Origin: Arthrobacter citreus
GTDB taxonomy: Bacteria > Actinomycetota > Actinomycetes > Actinomycetales > Micrococcaceae
Length of the DNA: 64,000 bases
Direction of reading: 5' to 3'
Assembly (NCBI RefSeq): GCF_038405225.1
Contig: NZ_CP151657.1
Span: forward strand, 1,798,001 to 1,862,000
The position numbers were made by a program, and so were the translations under genes. Positions 1 through 8,355 of the stretch are shown here, one piece after another (positions within the stretch are counted from its first letter, which is position 1; every line of letters starts with the position of its first letter). The notes beneath the pieces were generated by a model. That model worked only from the letters and a program-made list of their open reading frames with translations, was not told the origin of the DNA and did not search any database.

Positions 1-238
1 TCTCCCCAACACGGCGCGGATCTGCACAACTGCTCTTATACTATCCGTTACATGCCGGTGTGACCTTAGACCATACCCGCGAGGCGCCGGGCACACCGGG
101 CCGGAACCCGCCTCGGCCCCCCACTCCGCCACCCGCCCCGGCCACCTACCCCGGCCACCTACCCAGCCACTCACTCGGAGCGCAGGCAGTGTCCGCAGTG
201 CGGTTGCACCCGTGGCCCGGGGCGCCGACGGCAGGGTC
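1..238. other. Window edge, no gene called
   Basis: I see no convincing gene here. The methyltransferase gene on the minus strand ends at 239. The stretch is C-rich, with the 12-base unit CGGCCACCTACC present twice at 139-150 and 152-163. A forward reading frame starting at 60 has a proline-rich, low-complexity product and runs into the opposite-strand methyltransferase, so I treat it as chance. Confidence 0.5.
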
Positions 239-1564
239 CTATTCGGCGGGCTTCTCCGAGGGGGTCAGGACCGCGAAGGACTCCATGTGGTGCGTGTGGG
301 GGTACAGGTCAAAGACCCGCAGCGAGTCCAGCTGCCAGCCGAGTTCCTGGAAGTAGGCCAGGTCGCGGGCGAAGGACGCCGGGTCGCAGGATACGTAGCC
401 GACGGCGCGGGGCGCGGCGGCATGGATCTGGCCCACTACGTCCTTCCCGGCGCCGACACGCGGCGGATCCAGCAGGACGACGTCGAGCCGGCCCTCGTAA
501 GCGGCCAGCGCCTTGTCCACCCGGCCCTGCAGGATTTCCACCTGCGGTGCGGCGAAGAGATTTTTGCGGGCGTCCCGGCTTGCCCCCGGGGAAGCCTCGA
601 CCGAAAGCACGCGTCCCTCTTCTCCTGCGGCGTCGGCCAGCGGCGCCGTGAACAGGCCGGCACCGGCGTACAGGTCGGCAATCTGTTCCCCGGGCTGGAC
701 GCGCAGTCCGTCCAGGACCGCTTCCACCAGGGTGCGGGGGGCGCTGCGGTGGATCTGCCAGAAACCGGCACCGGTCACCCGGTAGTCATGGCCGGCAACA
801 CTTTCCGAAACCCAGGTGCGTCCGCGCAGGCGGTTCAGCGTGCCGGATTCGGGTTCCCAGGACGCGATGGAAGTGCCGGACGGCAGGGCGGAGGCAATCC
901 GTCCGAGTGCCTTGGGGTGTGCTCCGTCGGCGGGAATCAGCAGGACCAGGGGCGCGCCGTTAACCGGCACGGCCACCTCGACCCGGGAAACACCGCTGAA
1001 GTCCACGTCCCACAGCTGGAGGTCGTTGACGGCTTCCACGGCCAGCGGCATGCGCTGGACCGGAATGAGCTCCTCGGAGCGGTGGGCGTGCATGGCCAGG
1101 CGGCCGCCCGGAGCCACGGAGAAGCTTGCGCGGGTCCGCCAGTGCAGGCCGTCGGCGCGCTCCTCAACTGCGGGCTCCACGGTGATTTTGCGTTCCACCT
1201 TGGCCAGGCGCAGCAGCTGCTCGGCGAAGATGTCCGCTTTGAGTTCACGCTGGGTGGCGAGGTCAATGTGGCCGAATTCGGCGCCTCCCACGGGCAGCCG
1301 TCCCCGGGATGCCGCGCGGAGCGCATCGGCCTCCGGCCAGAAGTGCTCCACCCGTCCCGGAGCGGGCTCCAGCACTTCGGTGACATCGGCGCGCCAGAAG
1401 CTGGCGCCGTCGGCCGCGTCCGTCAGGCGGGCACGGACGCGCTCACCCGGCAGGGCATGGCGGACAAAGACCACGCGCCCTTCGTGGCGGGCCACAAAAT
1501 GGCCGCCGTGGGCGGGCGCGCCGATGGTGAGTTCAATCTCGGATGGAGTGGTGTCGGTCGTCAT
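239..1564 (-). CDS. TRAM-domain class I SAM-dependent RNA (uracil-C5) methyltransferase
   Basis: Predicted to methylate C5 of a uridine in rRNA or tRNA using S-adenosylmethionine (TrmA/RlmCD/RumA family). The 441-residue product has an N-terminal TRAM RNA-binding domain (about residues 10-70), a central RNA-recognition region and a C-terminal Rossmann methyltransferase domain with LYAGAGLFTAPLA (SAM-binding loop), LLDPPRVGAGK and YVSCDP, where the cysteine is the expected nucleophile. No cysteine cluster for an Fe-S centre is seen near the N terminus, so it is closer to the Fe-S-free type than to RlmD. It is divergent from the trkA pair, as in many actinobacteria. The exact RNA target cannot be told from sequence. 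Confidence 0.9.
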   Translation of the reverse strand: MTTDTTPSEIELTIGAPAHGGHFVARHEGRVVFVRHALPGERVRARLTDAADGASFWRADVTEVLEPAPGRVEHFWPEADALRAASRGRLPVGGAEFGHIDLATQRELKADIFAEQLLRLAKVERKITVEPAVEERADGLHWRTRASFSVAPGGRLAMHAHRSEELIPVQRMPLAVEAVNDLQLWDVDFSGVSRVEVAVPVNGAPLVLLIPADGAHPKALGRIASALPSGTSIASWEPESGTLNRLRGRTWVSESVAGHDYRVTGAGFWQIHRSAPRTLVEAVLDGLRVQPGEQIADLYAGAGLFTAPLADAAGEEGRVLSVEASPGASRDARKNLFAAPQVEILQGRVDKALAAYEGRLDVVLLDPPRVGAGKDVVGQIHAAAPRAVGYVSCDPASFARDLAYFQELGWQLDSLRVFDLYPHTHHMESFAVLTPSEKPAE

Positions 1565-1702
1565 AGTGCCGGATACTTCCTGATGGAGCCTAAAAGACCA
1601 TCACACCATGCCCCGGCGCCGGTGCATATTCGCAGCACCGGCGGGGTCTATGCTGGCGCTTTGACTTTTTTCGTAATCGATCTTCAGGAACCGAGGTGGC
1701 AG

Positions 1703-2377
1703 GTGGCCCATTACGTCATCATGGGGTGCGGACGCGTGGGTGTGTCCCTGGCCCACACGCTGGACAATGCCGGGCATACGGTGGCCGTCATTGACCAGGA
1801 TGAGAGGGCCTTCCGGCGCCTGCGTTCCACCTTCGGCGGACGGAAGGTCACCGGCGTTGGCTTTGACCGGACCACCCTGACCGAAGCCGGAATCAAGGAG
1901 GCCTATGCCTTCGCCGCCGTTTCCTCAGGTGATAATTCCAACATCCTTGCCACGCGCGTAGCCAGGGAAACCTTCCATGTGCCCCACGTTGTGGCACGGA
2001 TTTATGATCCGGGCCGCGCCGAAATCTACCAGCGGCTCGGCATTCCCACGGTGGCGGCCGTCCGCTGGAGCGCGGACCAGGTGCTGCGCCGTATCCTGCC
2101 CGAGCAGAGCATCAACGGAGATTTCCGGGAATCCTCCGGCCGGCTCATTCTGGGCGAACTGTCACTCCATGAGGGCTGGCTCGGTTCAACGCTCAGCGGG
2201 ATTGAACAGGCGGCGCGGGTGCGCATTGCGTACGTGACCCGCTTCGGTGAGGGAACACTTCCGCGGCCGGACACCAGTTACCAGCAGGGCGATGTCCTGC
2301 ACGCGATGATGAACGTGGACCGGACGAGCGAAATCAGCCGCATCCTCTCCGCGCCGCCCCTTAAGGAGAATCAGTGA
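1703..2377 (+). CDS. trkA: TrkA-family potassium uptake regulatory subunit (first of pair)
   Basis: Cytosolic NAD(H)/ATP-binding regulatory subunit of a K+ uptake system. The product begins at a GTG (MAHYVIMGCGRVGVSL). The frame is open far upstream, but that extension is antisense to the methyltransferase and has no family similarity, so the GTG at 1703 next to a purine-rich GAGG is preferred. It carries a Rossmann GxGxxG (GCGRVG) at the N terminus, an acidic residue after the second strand (VIDQDE) and a C-terminal TrkA_C-like part (ILGELSLHEGWLGSTL). The length of 224 residues is normal for single-domain actinobacterial TrkA (CeoB type). It overlaps the next gene by 4 bases, so the two are probably translationally coupled. 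Confidence 0.9.
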   Translation: MAHYVIMGCGRVGVSLAHTLDNAGHTVAVIDQDERAFRRLRSTFGGRKVTGVGFDRTTLTEAGIKEAYAFAAVSSGDNSNILATRVARETFHVPHVVARIYDPGRAEIYQRLGIPTVAAVRWSADQVLRRILPEQSINGDFRESSGRLILGELSLHEGWLGSTLSGIEQAARVRIAYVTRFGEGTLPRPDTSYQQGDVLHAMMNVDRTSEISRILSAPPLKENQ

Positions 2378-3060
2378 AAGTCGTGATTGCCGGAGCCGGC
2401 AGCGTCGGATCTTCCATTGCCAAGGAGCTCCTCTCGCACGGCCACCATGTGCTCCTCATCGATGAGAAGCCCGAGGTGGAAGGCCGCAGCGAGCTGGTGG
2501 ATGCGCACTGGCTCATCGGGGACGCCTGCGAATTGACCACCCTGAAGGACGCCAATCTCGATGAGGCCGACGTCGTGGTCTCCGCGACTGGAGATGACAA
2601 GGTCAACCTGGTGGTGTCGCTGCTGGCCAAGAGCGAATTTGGCGTGGCCCGCACCGTGGGCCGGGTCAACAACCCCAAAAACGACTGGATGTTTGACGAC
2701 TCCTGGGGCGTTGACGTGGCGGTGAACACGCCGCGTCTCATGACGGCCCTGGTCGAAGAAGCGGTGGAGGTGGGCGACCTCGTCCGGCTGCTGACGCTGC
2801 AAAGCGGAGTGGCCTCCATGGTGGAGTTCACCGTCCCGGTCGATTCGCCGCTCACCGGCAGGACGCTGGGATCCATCAACTGGCCGATGGACGCCACGGT
2901 GACTGCCATCCTGCGCGACGACGCTCCCATTACCCCCAGCAACGACGACGTCATTGAACCCGGCGACGAGCTCTTCTTCATCTGCACCATTGCAGCCGAG
3001 GATGACCTGCGCGCGGTGCTGCTGCCCGAAAGCACCCAGCCGGCGCCCGACCGAGGTTAG
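2374..3060 (+). CDS. trkA: TrkA-family potassium uptake regulatory subunit (second of pair)
   Basis: Second RCK/KTN protein (CeoC type), 228 residues. It has the Rossmann motif GAGSVGSSIAKELL, then VLLIDEKPE, and a C-terminal TrkA_C domain (about residues 140-220). It starts at a GTG whose last two bases overlap the TGA of the preceding trkA, with AAGGAG just upstream. The two proteins presumably form one ring that gates a K+ transporter, but no transporter gene adjoins them. It ends one base before the stop codon of the convergent DUF3159 gene. Confidence 0.9.
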   Translation: MKVVIAGAGSVGSSIAKELLSHGHHVLLIDEKPEVEGRSELVDAHWLIGDACELTTLKDANLDEADVVVSATGDDKVNLVVSLLAKSEFGVARTVGRVNNPKNDWMFDDSWGVDVAVNTPRLMTALVEEAVEVGDLVRLLTLQSGVASMVEFTVPVDSPLTGRTLGSINWPMDATVTAILRDDAPITPSNDDVIEPGDELFFICTIAAEDDLRAVLLPESTQPAPDRG

Positions 3061-3061
3061 G

Positions 3062-3865
3062 TTAGGGGCGGCCCGGCTGCTCCGGCACCCCGGAGACGGG
3101 CAGCGGCCGGGAAACCATCCACGCCAGCCACAGGCCCAGCGCATACAGCGGGACCCCCATGGCCAGGCGCATGGTGCCCAGGGCGGCCACATTGTCCGCC
3201 AGGTAGAGCGGCAGCTGGACTCCGAGACGCAGGGCAAACACGGCGATGATGATCCATGTCGCCACCGAATAGGCCCGGATCCGTTTCCGGTCCGCGTGCC
3301 AGTCAAGGTTCTCGCCTCGGATAAAACCGAACAGCAGCCCGGCGACGGGCCAGCGCACGATGATGGAAACGATAAACGCCAGGATATAGCCGGCGTTGAG
3401 GAAGAAGCCGGGCAGGAAGAACTCCGTGCCGCTTCCGCTGCGCAGCGCCACGACCGCACAAATGACGACGCCGAGCACTCCGGTGAGGGACTGCATCAAC
3501 GGACGCTTTTGGACCAGGTTGGCCACGGAGAACACCGCCGCCGAGGCCACCGCCGCCCCAAGGGATACATACAGCCCTGAGGTCAGCGTGAAAATCAGGG
3601 TGAACAGCAGCCCGGGAACAATTGCCTCGGCAAGCCCTCGCACTCCCCCGACGGATTTCAAAACGTCGATTTGACCGTCGTCCCGGCGTTCCATTCCTGC
3701 CTTGGCCGCGTAGGCGCCGGCAACATCGCCGAACGTTGGCTGTTCAGGCTCGGGCGCAGCCGGCTGCTCGCGGGCTGCCGGGCCGCCGGACTCGAGGCTG
3801 TGCCCCGCAGCAGGGTTCACTGTCCGCGGGGAGTCGGGCAGCTCGCTGCCGGGTCGCTCACTCAT
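3062..3865 (-). CDS. DUF3159 family membrane protein
   Basis: Integral membrane protein of 267 residues with no assigned function. The first 60 or so residues are hydrophilic and Pro/Glu-rich, followed by several hydrophobic spans (for example LLFTLIFTLTSGLYVSL, AAVFSVANLV, YILAFIVSIIVRW, WIIIAVFALRLGVQL) typical of DUF3159. It overlaps the OB-fold gene upstream by 4 bases (3862-3865), so it is probably the last gene of an operon DUF3710 - OB-fold - DUF3159. The neighbourhood matches the conserved actinobacterial dut/trkA block. Confidence 0.85.
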   Translation of the reverse strand: MSERPGSELPDSPRTVNPAAGHSLESGGPAAREQPAAPEPEQPTFGDVAGAYAAKAGMERRDDGQIDVLKSVGGVRGLAEAIVPGLLFTLIFTLTSGLYVSLGAAVASAAVFSVANLVQKRPLMQSLTGVLGVVICAVVALRSGSGTEFFLPGFFLNAGYILAFIVSIIVRWPVAGLLFGFIRGENLDWHADRKRIRAYSVATWIIIAVFALRLGVQLPLYLADNVAALGTMRLAMGVPLYALGLWLAWMVSRPLPVSGVPEQPGRP

Positions 3866-4221
3866 GTTTCGTTCTCCGGACGTCCGATGATTTCGTAGCG
3901 TGGATTGTAAATGGTGGGGTAGCTGTCCACCGTGCTGACCATGCCTTCAAAAGCCAGGCGGGTGCCGGCAACCACGCCGGGAACCCGGCGCTGGCCCACC
4001 CACACGAGGCGCACCCGCGGGTGGGGTTCCCGGGAAGAAGCCTCGCGGTACGCCGCCTCCACGTCCTCCACCATGGCGGTGAACCGCGGCGGATCGTTGG
4101 CCGGAACCACAGTAATGGACTGCACGTAACCGCCGCTGTACACACGGCCGCGCTGGGGAATGGAGCTGACGGGAACCGGGTTTTCCCGGTTCCCCGGGGT
4201 CGCCGGTCGGTTGAGGGGCAC
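3862..4221 (-). CDS. OB-fold nucleic-acid-binding domain protein
   Basis: Small protein (119 residues) of the actinobacterial OB-fold family encoded between DUF3710 and DUF3159. Strand-rich segments such as VRLVWVGQRRVPGVVAGTRL and LAFEGMVSTVDSYPTIYNPR fit the five-stranded barrel, and the C-terminal NPRYEI is characteristic of the family. It ends inside the start of the DUF3159 gene and begins three bases after the DUF3710 stop, suggesting one transcript. Nucleic-acid binding is inferred from the fold only; the ligand is unknown. Confidence 0.8.
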   Translation of the reverse strand: MPLNRPATPGNRENPVPVSSIPQRGRVYSGGYVQSITVVPANDPPRFTAMVEDVEAAYREASSREPHPRVRLVWVGQRRVPGVVAGTRLAFEGMVSTVDSYPTIYNPRYEIIGRPENET

Positions 4222-4224
4222 TGA

Positions 4225-4956
4225 CTAGCCGATGGTCGTAATCTCGGGTCCGCGCTCCGGCGGAGCAGGCTTCGCCGCATCCGCGGCAGGCCGCGGCAGC
4301 GGGGATGCGTCGCGCGGAAGGCGCAGCTGCAGAAGGTCGCGTGGCGGCAGCGGCTGCTCGCCGCGGACCACGACGACGTTCCGGAAGACTTCTTCCAGTG
4401 GACCGGCTGCCTGGGGGTCCAGGGCCGCCGGGCCGCCGAACACTCCGCGCAGGAACCAGCGGGGGCCGTCCACGCCGACAAAGCGCGCCACGCGGTAGCC
4501 CTTGGACCCGTCCTGGGCCTGGGCCGGAACCTTGGCCAGCAGTTCGGTGCCAAACACGCCTTCAAGCTCGTCCACGGTGCCGCCCTGCGAACCGACGGAC
4601 TTGCCGATCTGGTCCCGGATGTCATCCCACAGCGTTTCCGAGCGCGGCGCGGCAAAGGCCTGCAGCTGCAGGCTGGAACCGTTCAGGTCCAGCGTCACTG
4701 CCACCACGCGCTGGGTCTTTTCTTCCACCTCAAGGCGAAGCTGGAGACCCTCGGCCGAGGCGATGCGCAGCGCACCGAGGTCCACGTAGCCTTCCTCGGA
4801 AGGCTTGTCCGCAGCATCCCAGGGGCCGGCCGCCGGAGCCGTGCCGCCGTCGTCGGCCGCCGTTCCGGCACCGGAGGCCGGCTCCGCGCCGTCCTGATCC
4901 TGTTCGCCCTGCTCGTGCTTGTCTTGCTTGTTCTTCCTCAGTCGCCCAAATGCCAT
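4225..4956 (-). CDS. DUF3710 domain-containing protein
   Basis: Conserved actinobacterial protein of unknown function, 243 residues. The N terminus is basic (MAFGRLRKNKQDK), followed by an acidic, Ala/Gly-rich linker and the DUF3710 core from about residue 55 (GYVDLGALRI ... LQLRLEVEEKTQRVVAVTL). The start at 4956 is preferred over a possible ATG seven codons upstream because a GAGAGG ribosome-binding site sits nine bases before it and the family begins with MxFGR. First gene of the DUF3710 / OB-fold / DUF3159 unit, just downstream of dut on the same strand. Confidence 0.85.
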   Translation of the reverse strand: MAFGRLRKNKQDKHEQGEQDQDGAEPASGAGTAADDGGTAPAAGPWDAADKPSEEGYVDLGALRIASAEGLQLRLEVEEKTQRVVAVTLDLNGSSLQLQAFAAPRSETLWDDIRDQIGKSVGSQGGTVDELEGVFGTELLAKVPAQAQDGSKGYRVARFVGVDGPRWFLRGVFGGPAALDPQAAGPLEEVFRNVVVVRGEQPLPPRDLLQLRLPRDASPLPRPAADAAKPAPPERGPEITTIG

Positions 4957-5016
4957 GACCGGGTTCCTCTCTCTCATAGGGAGGGCCGCACGCTGCTGAC
5001 CCCCCGGACAGCCGCT

Positions 5017-5487
5017 CTAGGCAGGCAGTGCAGTAAAACCGCCGGTGGAACCGAACCCGCCGCTGCCGCGGACGGAATCGGACAATTCATCCACCAGTTC
5101 AAAAGACGCCGTCTCCACCCGCTGGATCACCATCTGGGCAATCCGGTCACCCCGCAGAAGGGTGATCGGGCGGGACTTGTCGGTATTGAGCAGGGTAACG
5201 CTGATTTCGCCCCGGTAGCCGGCGTCGACCGTTCCCGGTGCGTTGACAACCGTCAAGCCGTGCTTTGTGGCCAGGCCGGAGCGCGGGTGAATGAACGCTG
5301 CGAAACCAAAGGGAAGGGCAAGGGCCACACCGGTGGGAACGAGCATCCGCTCCCCCGGCTCGAGCTCGACATCGATCCGGGTGCGGAGGTCCGCGCCTGC
5401 GTCGCCGGGATGCGCGTACGACGGCGGTTCCAGCCCGTCGTCGAGCATTTTCAGCTGCACGGTCATGGTGGGCTTTGATTCAAGCAC
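5017..5487 (-). CDS. dut: dUTP diphosphatase
   Basis: Hydrolyses dUTP to dUMP and pyrophosphate, keeping uracil out of DNA and feeding dTMP synthesis. All five motifs of trimeric dUTPases are readable: HPGDAGADLRT (1), PRSGLATKHG (2), GTVDAGYRGEI with the catalytic Asp (3), RGDRIAQMVIQ (4), and the glycine-rich RGSGGFGSTGG (5) at the C terminus. With the ATG at 5487 the product is 156 residues; a second ATG seven codons in (MTVQLKML, start 5466) would give a product closer to the usual family start, and I cannot decide between them. Confidence 0.95.
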   Translation of the reverse strand: MLESKPTMTVQLKMLDDGLEPPSYAHPGDAGADLRTRIDVELEPGERMLVPTGVALALPFGFAAFIHPRSGLATKHGLTVVNAPGTVDAGYRGEISVTLLNTDKSRPITLLRGDRIAQMVIQRVETASFELVDELSDSVRGSGGFGSTGGFTALPA

Positions 5488-5694
5488 CGGTGTCTCCGAC
5501 TTCCCTCGAGTGATCCTTTATCGCGTCCCGCGCCGCAGCCTGTTCAGGGGCGCGCAGGTGCCCCGGAAGGTTCCCGGGAATACCGCACCTCACTTTAGCG
5601 CGTTTTCCTGACGCTTCTCCGTACGCGGGGCAACCGCCTTTCCGCGGCCGATCCCCAAGATGAAATACCGGCCCAAAGGTGCCAAGCTGGTTAC

Positions 5695-6159
5695 ATGTCA
5701 TCCCCCTCTGCCCAGACTTCCCCCGAGACCGTGCTGTACTCCGAACGGCTTCTTCCGTCGTTTGGGATCTGGGCGCTTGTCCTCTTTGGCTCCTGCTCCT
5801 GCATCTTCGTCTTTATGCCGATCAGCATCGAAGCCGGAATCATTGCGGCCGTGGTCGCAGCCATCATCATCACCGCTCTGCTGCTGCTCAACACGCCCGT
5901 CATCCGCGTCACCCGGGACACGCTGCAGGTGGGCCGGGCACAAATCGAACGGCGGTTCGTGGGCGCGGTGGAGGGCTACCGCGGAGATGACGCCACGTTC
6001 CAGCGCGGCCGGGGCCTGAACGCCACCGCGTTCATGTGTTTCCGCGGCTGGATCACGCCGGTGGTCCGGATTGAAATCACCGATCCCGCCGACCGCACGC
6101 CGTACTGGCTCACGTCCACGCGCCATCCGGAAGACCTGGTCCGCGCGCTGAGCAGCTGA
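5695..6159 (+). CDS. DUF3093 domain-containing membrane protein
   Basis: Predicted small membrane protein of 154 residues, function unknown. Two adjacent hydrophobic spans occupy about residues 20-68 (LVLFGSCSCIFVFM and AAVVAAIIITALLLLNTPVI), and a cytoplasmic C-terminal part ends with the family motif WLTSTRHPEDLVRAL. It is transcribed away from dut and towards the convergent DUF4193 gene, the same arrangement as in other actinobacteria. Confidence 0.85.
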   Translation: MSSPSAQTSPETVLYSERLLPSFGIWALVLFGSCSCIFVFMPISIEAGIIAAVVAAIIITALLLLNTPVIRVTRDTLQVGRAQIERRFVGAVEGYRGDDATFQRGRGLNATAFMCFRGWITPVVRIEITDPADRTPYWLTSTRHPEDLVRALSS

Positions 6160-6246
6160 CGCCGGGCGGCTGGCCCGGCGTCAGCCCTCACGCTCCGGCG
6201 TCAGCCCTCAGGGTCCGGCGTCGTCAGCCTTCACACTCCGACGTCG

Positions 6247-6549
6247 TCAGCCTTCACAGTCGACGCAGTACGTCAGACCATCCTTCTCCAGGGCAATCTG
6301 TGAGCGGTGCCGGACCAGGAAGCATGAGGCGCAGGTGAACTCATCCGCCTGTGCCGGCAGCACCCGCACCAAAAGCTCCTCGCCGGAAAGGTCCGCCCCG
6401 GGGAGTTCGAAGCTGTCAGCGGTTTCGGTTTCATCTTCATCCACTACCGCCGACTGAGTGCCCGCAGTCCGCCGGGTCTTTAGTTCCTCAAGTGATTCTT
6501 CGCTGATGTCCTCGTCTGTCTTACGCGGCGCATCATAGTCAGTCGCCAT
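6247..6549 (-). CDS. DUF4193 domain-containing protein
   Basis: Small acidic protein of 100 residues conserved across actinobacteria, function unknown. It starts MATDYDAPRK, has an acidic middle (DEDISEESLEELK, VDEDETETADSFELP), and ends in a probable zinc-binding knuckle built from CASC and CVDC. The start at 6549 is chosen over an in-frame ATG five codons earlier because MATDYDAPR is the typical beginning of the family. Confidence 0.85.
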   Translation of the reverse strand: MATDYDAPRKTDEDISEESLEELKTRRTAGTQSAVVDEDETETADSFELPGADLSGEELLVRVLPAQADEFTCASCFLVRHRSQIALEKDGLTYCVDCEG

Positions 6550-6888
6550 AATTCGTACTCTCACCGTCCGGTCGAGTTGTGGTGGTTTGGTGAGCCGGAC
6601 CGGTAGCTAGACCGGCTTACTTCTTCGGCTTGGAGGTATCAACGCCACGGTGTTCCCTTTTGTGCCCGTAATCCACAGATTTTTGCTGAGGGCGGAGGAA
6701 ATAGCCACACCCGCCCGCACCCGGGCACCCCGCCCGGCCAAGGTCGTCCAACTGCAGGCGGTGTCCGGCCGAAAAATACGGCCCCCGGAACCAGCCGATC
6801 CGCGCCACACCCTTGCAAACAGTAGGCTTTCGGCCTTCCGGATGGCATTGTTTCCAGAAGGAATTGCTATCGGGTGGAGGATTGGTTC
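6550..6888. other. Intergenic region between DUF4193 and sepH
   Basis: A 339-base divergent region that must hold the promoters of DUF4193 and sepH. Apart from the small minus-strand reading frame listed separately at 6617-6808, I see no clear gene or strong dyad. The sepH side ends with a GTGGAGG ribosome-binding site about ten bases before its ATG. Confidence 0.5.
6617..6808 (-). CDS. Possible small protein of 63 residues, unrecognised
   Basis: An ATG-to-TAA frame upstream of DUF4193 and divergent from sepH. The product begins MARIGWFRGPYFSAGHR and ends HRGVDTSKPKK; it has two cysteines in a Gly-rich stretch and a basic C terminus. Third-position GC is raised but lower than in neighbouring genes. 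I do not recognise the family. It could be a real small gene or a chance frame in the promoter region. Confidence 0.3.
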   Translation of the reverse strand: MARIGWFRGPYFSAGHRLQLDDLGRAGCPGAGGCGYFLRPQQKSVDYGHKREHRGVDTSKPKK

Positions 6889-8313
6889 ATGCAGGATCTA
6901 CGTCTCGTGGGTGTCCATGAGGGTGGCGAGCATTTGCTGCTCAGCGGCAAGGGCGGGGAAACATTCCGGCTTCGCATGGATGAAGCGCTCAGGGTTGCGG
7001 TATCGCGCTCCGTGCACCGCTCCACCTCAGCACCGGAACGGCCCGAGGGCCCGGCCATGACTCCGCGCGACATCCAGGCACGGATCCGGTCCGGCGCCAG
7101 CGCAGAAGACGTTGCGGAAATCTCCGGCCTGGACCTCGCACACATCCGCCGCTACGAGGGACCGGTCCGCGCGGAACGCGAATACGTGGCACGCCAGGCC
7201 CAGGCAGTGGAGGTTGCCGCCCCGCTCTCGGCCACCCATGACGGCTACCGCAGCACCTTCGGCGACAGCCCGGTCAATCTGGGCGACATGGTCACCCACC
7301 GCCTCAAGGCCTTCGGAGTGGACCCCGACAGCGTCGAGTGGGATGCCTGGCGCCGCCCCGACTCAACGTGGGACGTTGTGGCACGCTTCGAACTGGGGAG
7401 CGATTCCCAGGTATCGGTCGGCGAGGAACCCCCGGCCCGCTGGACTTTCAGCCCCCTGCGCAAGAGCGTCTCCAACGCCAACCGCTGGGCCCAGCTGCTG
7501 AGCGAACTGGAACCCCTGGACTCCCCCGTGCCGTCCCGCCGGCTCACTGCCGTTGCAGACCGCGTTTTTGATTTTGAAGCCGTTGCCCCGGCCGAAGCCG
7601 ACGGCGCGGCCGCGGACGGCGATGAGGACACCGACAACCTGCTGGAGGTACTACGCTCGCGCCGCGGCCAGCGCCTCGGTGCCGACGAGGACGGCGATGA
7701 TGCGCTTGCGGCCATGCTGGCCAAGGGCAGCATCCCGGCGGCCCATCCCCGTGACGGACACACCGAACTCGATGACGCGGCGTCCACCCGCCCCCGCACC
7801 GGCCGCCTGTCACTGGCTCCGGCCAGCACCGATGAGTCGGAGGCGCCCGACGCCCCCGATTCACTGCGCCTGTCCGACGGCGTCAGCCCGGGAACGCGGG
7901 AGATCAGCGTGCTGGCGCGCCCATTCCGCCGCCGCGGTGACACGGCAGCAACACCAGGCGCAGACGCCGGCACCGGAACCGGCGAGGTTCCGGGCAGCGC
8001 AGTCGAAGAGACCGGCGCCAAGGCAGATGAGCACCAGCAGCCCGCGGCCGGCGACGAAGCCGACCCGGCCGCATCTGTTCCGGACAGCGGTTCCGCCGCG
8101 GGTGGCCGGAGCAAGGCCAAGCCCGCGGGCCGCAAGAACGGCCGGACCGATTTTCCCTGGGACCGCATGAACGCCGGCGGGCCCCGAAACGACGTGACCG
8201 GAGCTGACGCTGCGGCCAAGGGCGAAGATTCCGCTGACAAGCGGACCATCAAGCCCAAGCGTTCTTCGGTTCCCAGCTGGGATGAAATCGTGTTCGGGAC
8301 CAAGGGCGACTAG
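6889..8313 (+). CDS. sepH: Septation protein SepH
   Basis: Actinobacterial cell-division protein that binds FtsZ and promotes its assembly. The 474-residue product has the conserved N-terminal domain (MQDLRLVGVHEGGEHLLL) with a helix-turn-helix-like segment (MTPRDIQARIRSG-ASAEDVAEISGL, about residues 50-75) and a long, poorly conserved, Asp/Ala/Pro-rich C-terminal region ending in a basic tract and SWDEIVFGTKGD. An ATG five codons upstream exists; the start at 6889 matches the family and is well spaced from GTGGAGG. It is convergent with tdk. Confidence 0.9.
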   Translation: MQDLRLVGVHEGGEHLLLSGKGGETFRLRMDEALRVAVSRSVHRSTSAPERPEGPAMTPRDIQARIRSGASAEDVAEISGLDLAHIRRYEGPVRAEREYVARQAQAVEVAAPLSATHDGYRSTFGDSPVNLGDMVTHRLKAFGVDPDSVEWDAWRRPDSTWDVVARFELGSDSQVSVGEEPPARWTFSPLRKSVSNANRWAQLLSELEPLDSPVPSRRLTAVADRVFDFEAVAPAEADGAAADGDEDTDNLLEVLRSRRGQRLGADEDGDDALAAMLAKGSIPAAHPRDGHTELDDAASTRPRTGRLSLAPASTDESEAPDAPDSLRLSDGVSPGTREISVLARPFRRRGDTAATPGADAGTGTGEVPGSAVEETGAKADEHQQPAAGDEADPAASVPDSGSAAGGRSKAKPAGRKNGRTDFPWDRMNAGGPRNDVTGADAAAKGEDSADKRTIKPKRSSVPSWDEIVFGTKGD

Positions 8314-8320
8314 CAAAACA

Positions 8321-8355
8321 CTGGTCCTGCCGCGAAGTCGATCCGGCAGGATCAG
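8321..8355. terminator. Probable bidirectional terminator between sepH and tdk
   Basis: The arms CTGGTCCTGCCG (8321-8332) and CGGCAGGATCAG (8344-8355) form a stem of about 12 bases with one G-T pair and an 11-base loop, between two converging genes. The right arm overlaps the tdk stop codon. There is no clear T-run, so it may be a weak or actinobacterial U-poor terminator. Confidence 0.5.

Noticed and set aside
212-1702. Long N-terminal extension of the first trkA gene
   Set aside because: The frame is open but runs antisense through the methyltransferase gene. The TrkA fold begins at the GTG at 1703.
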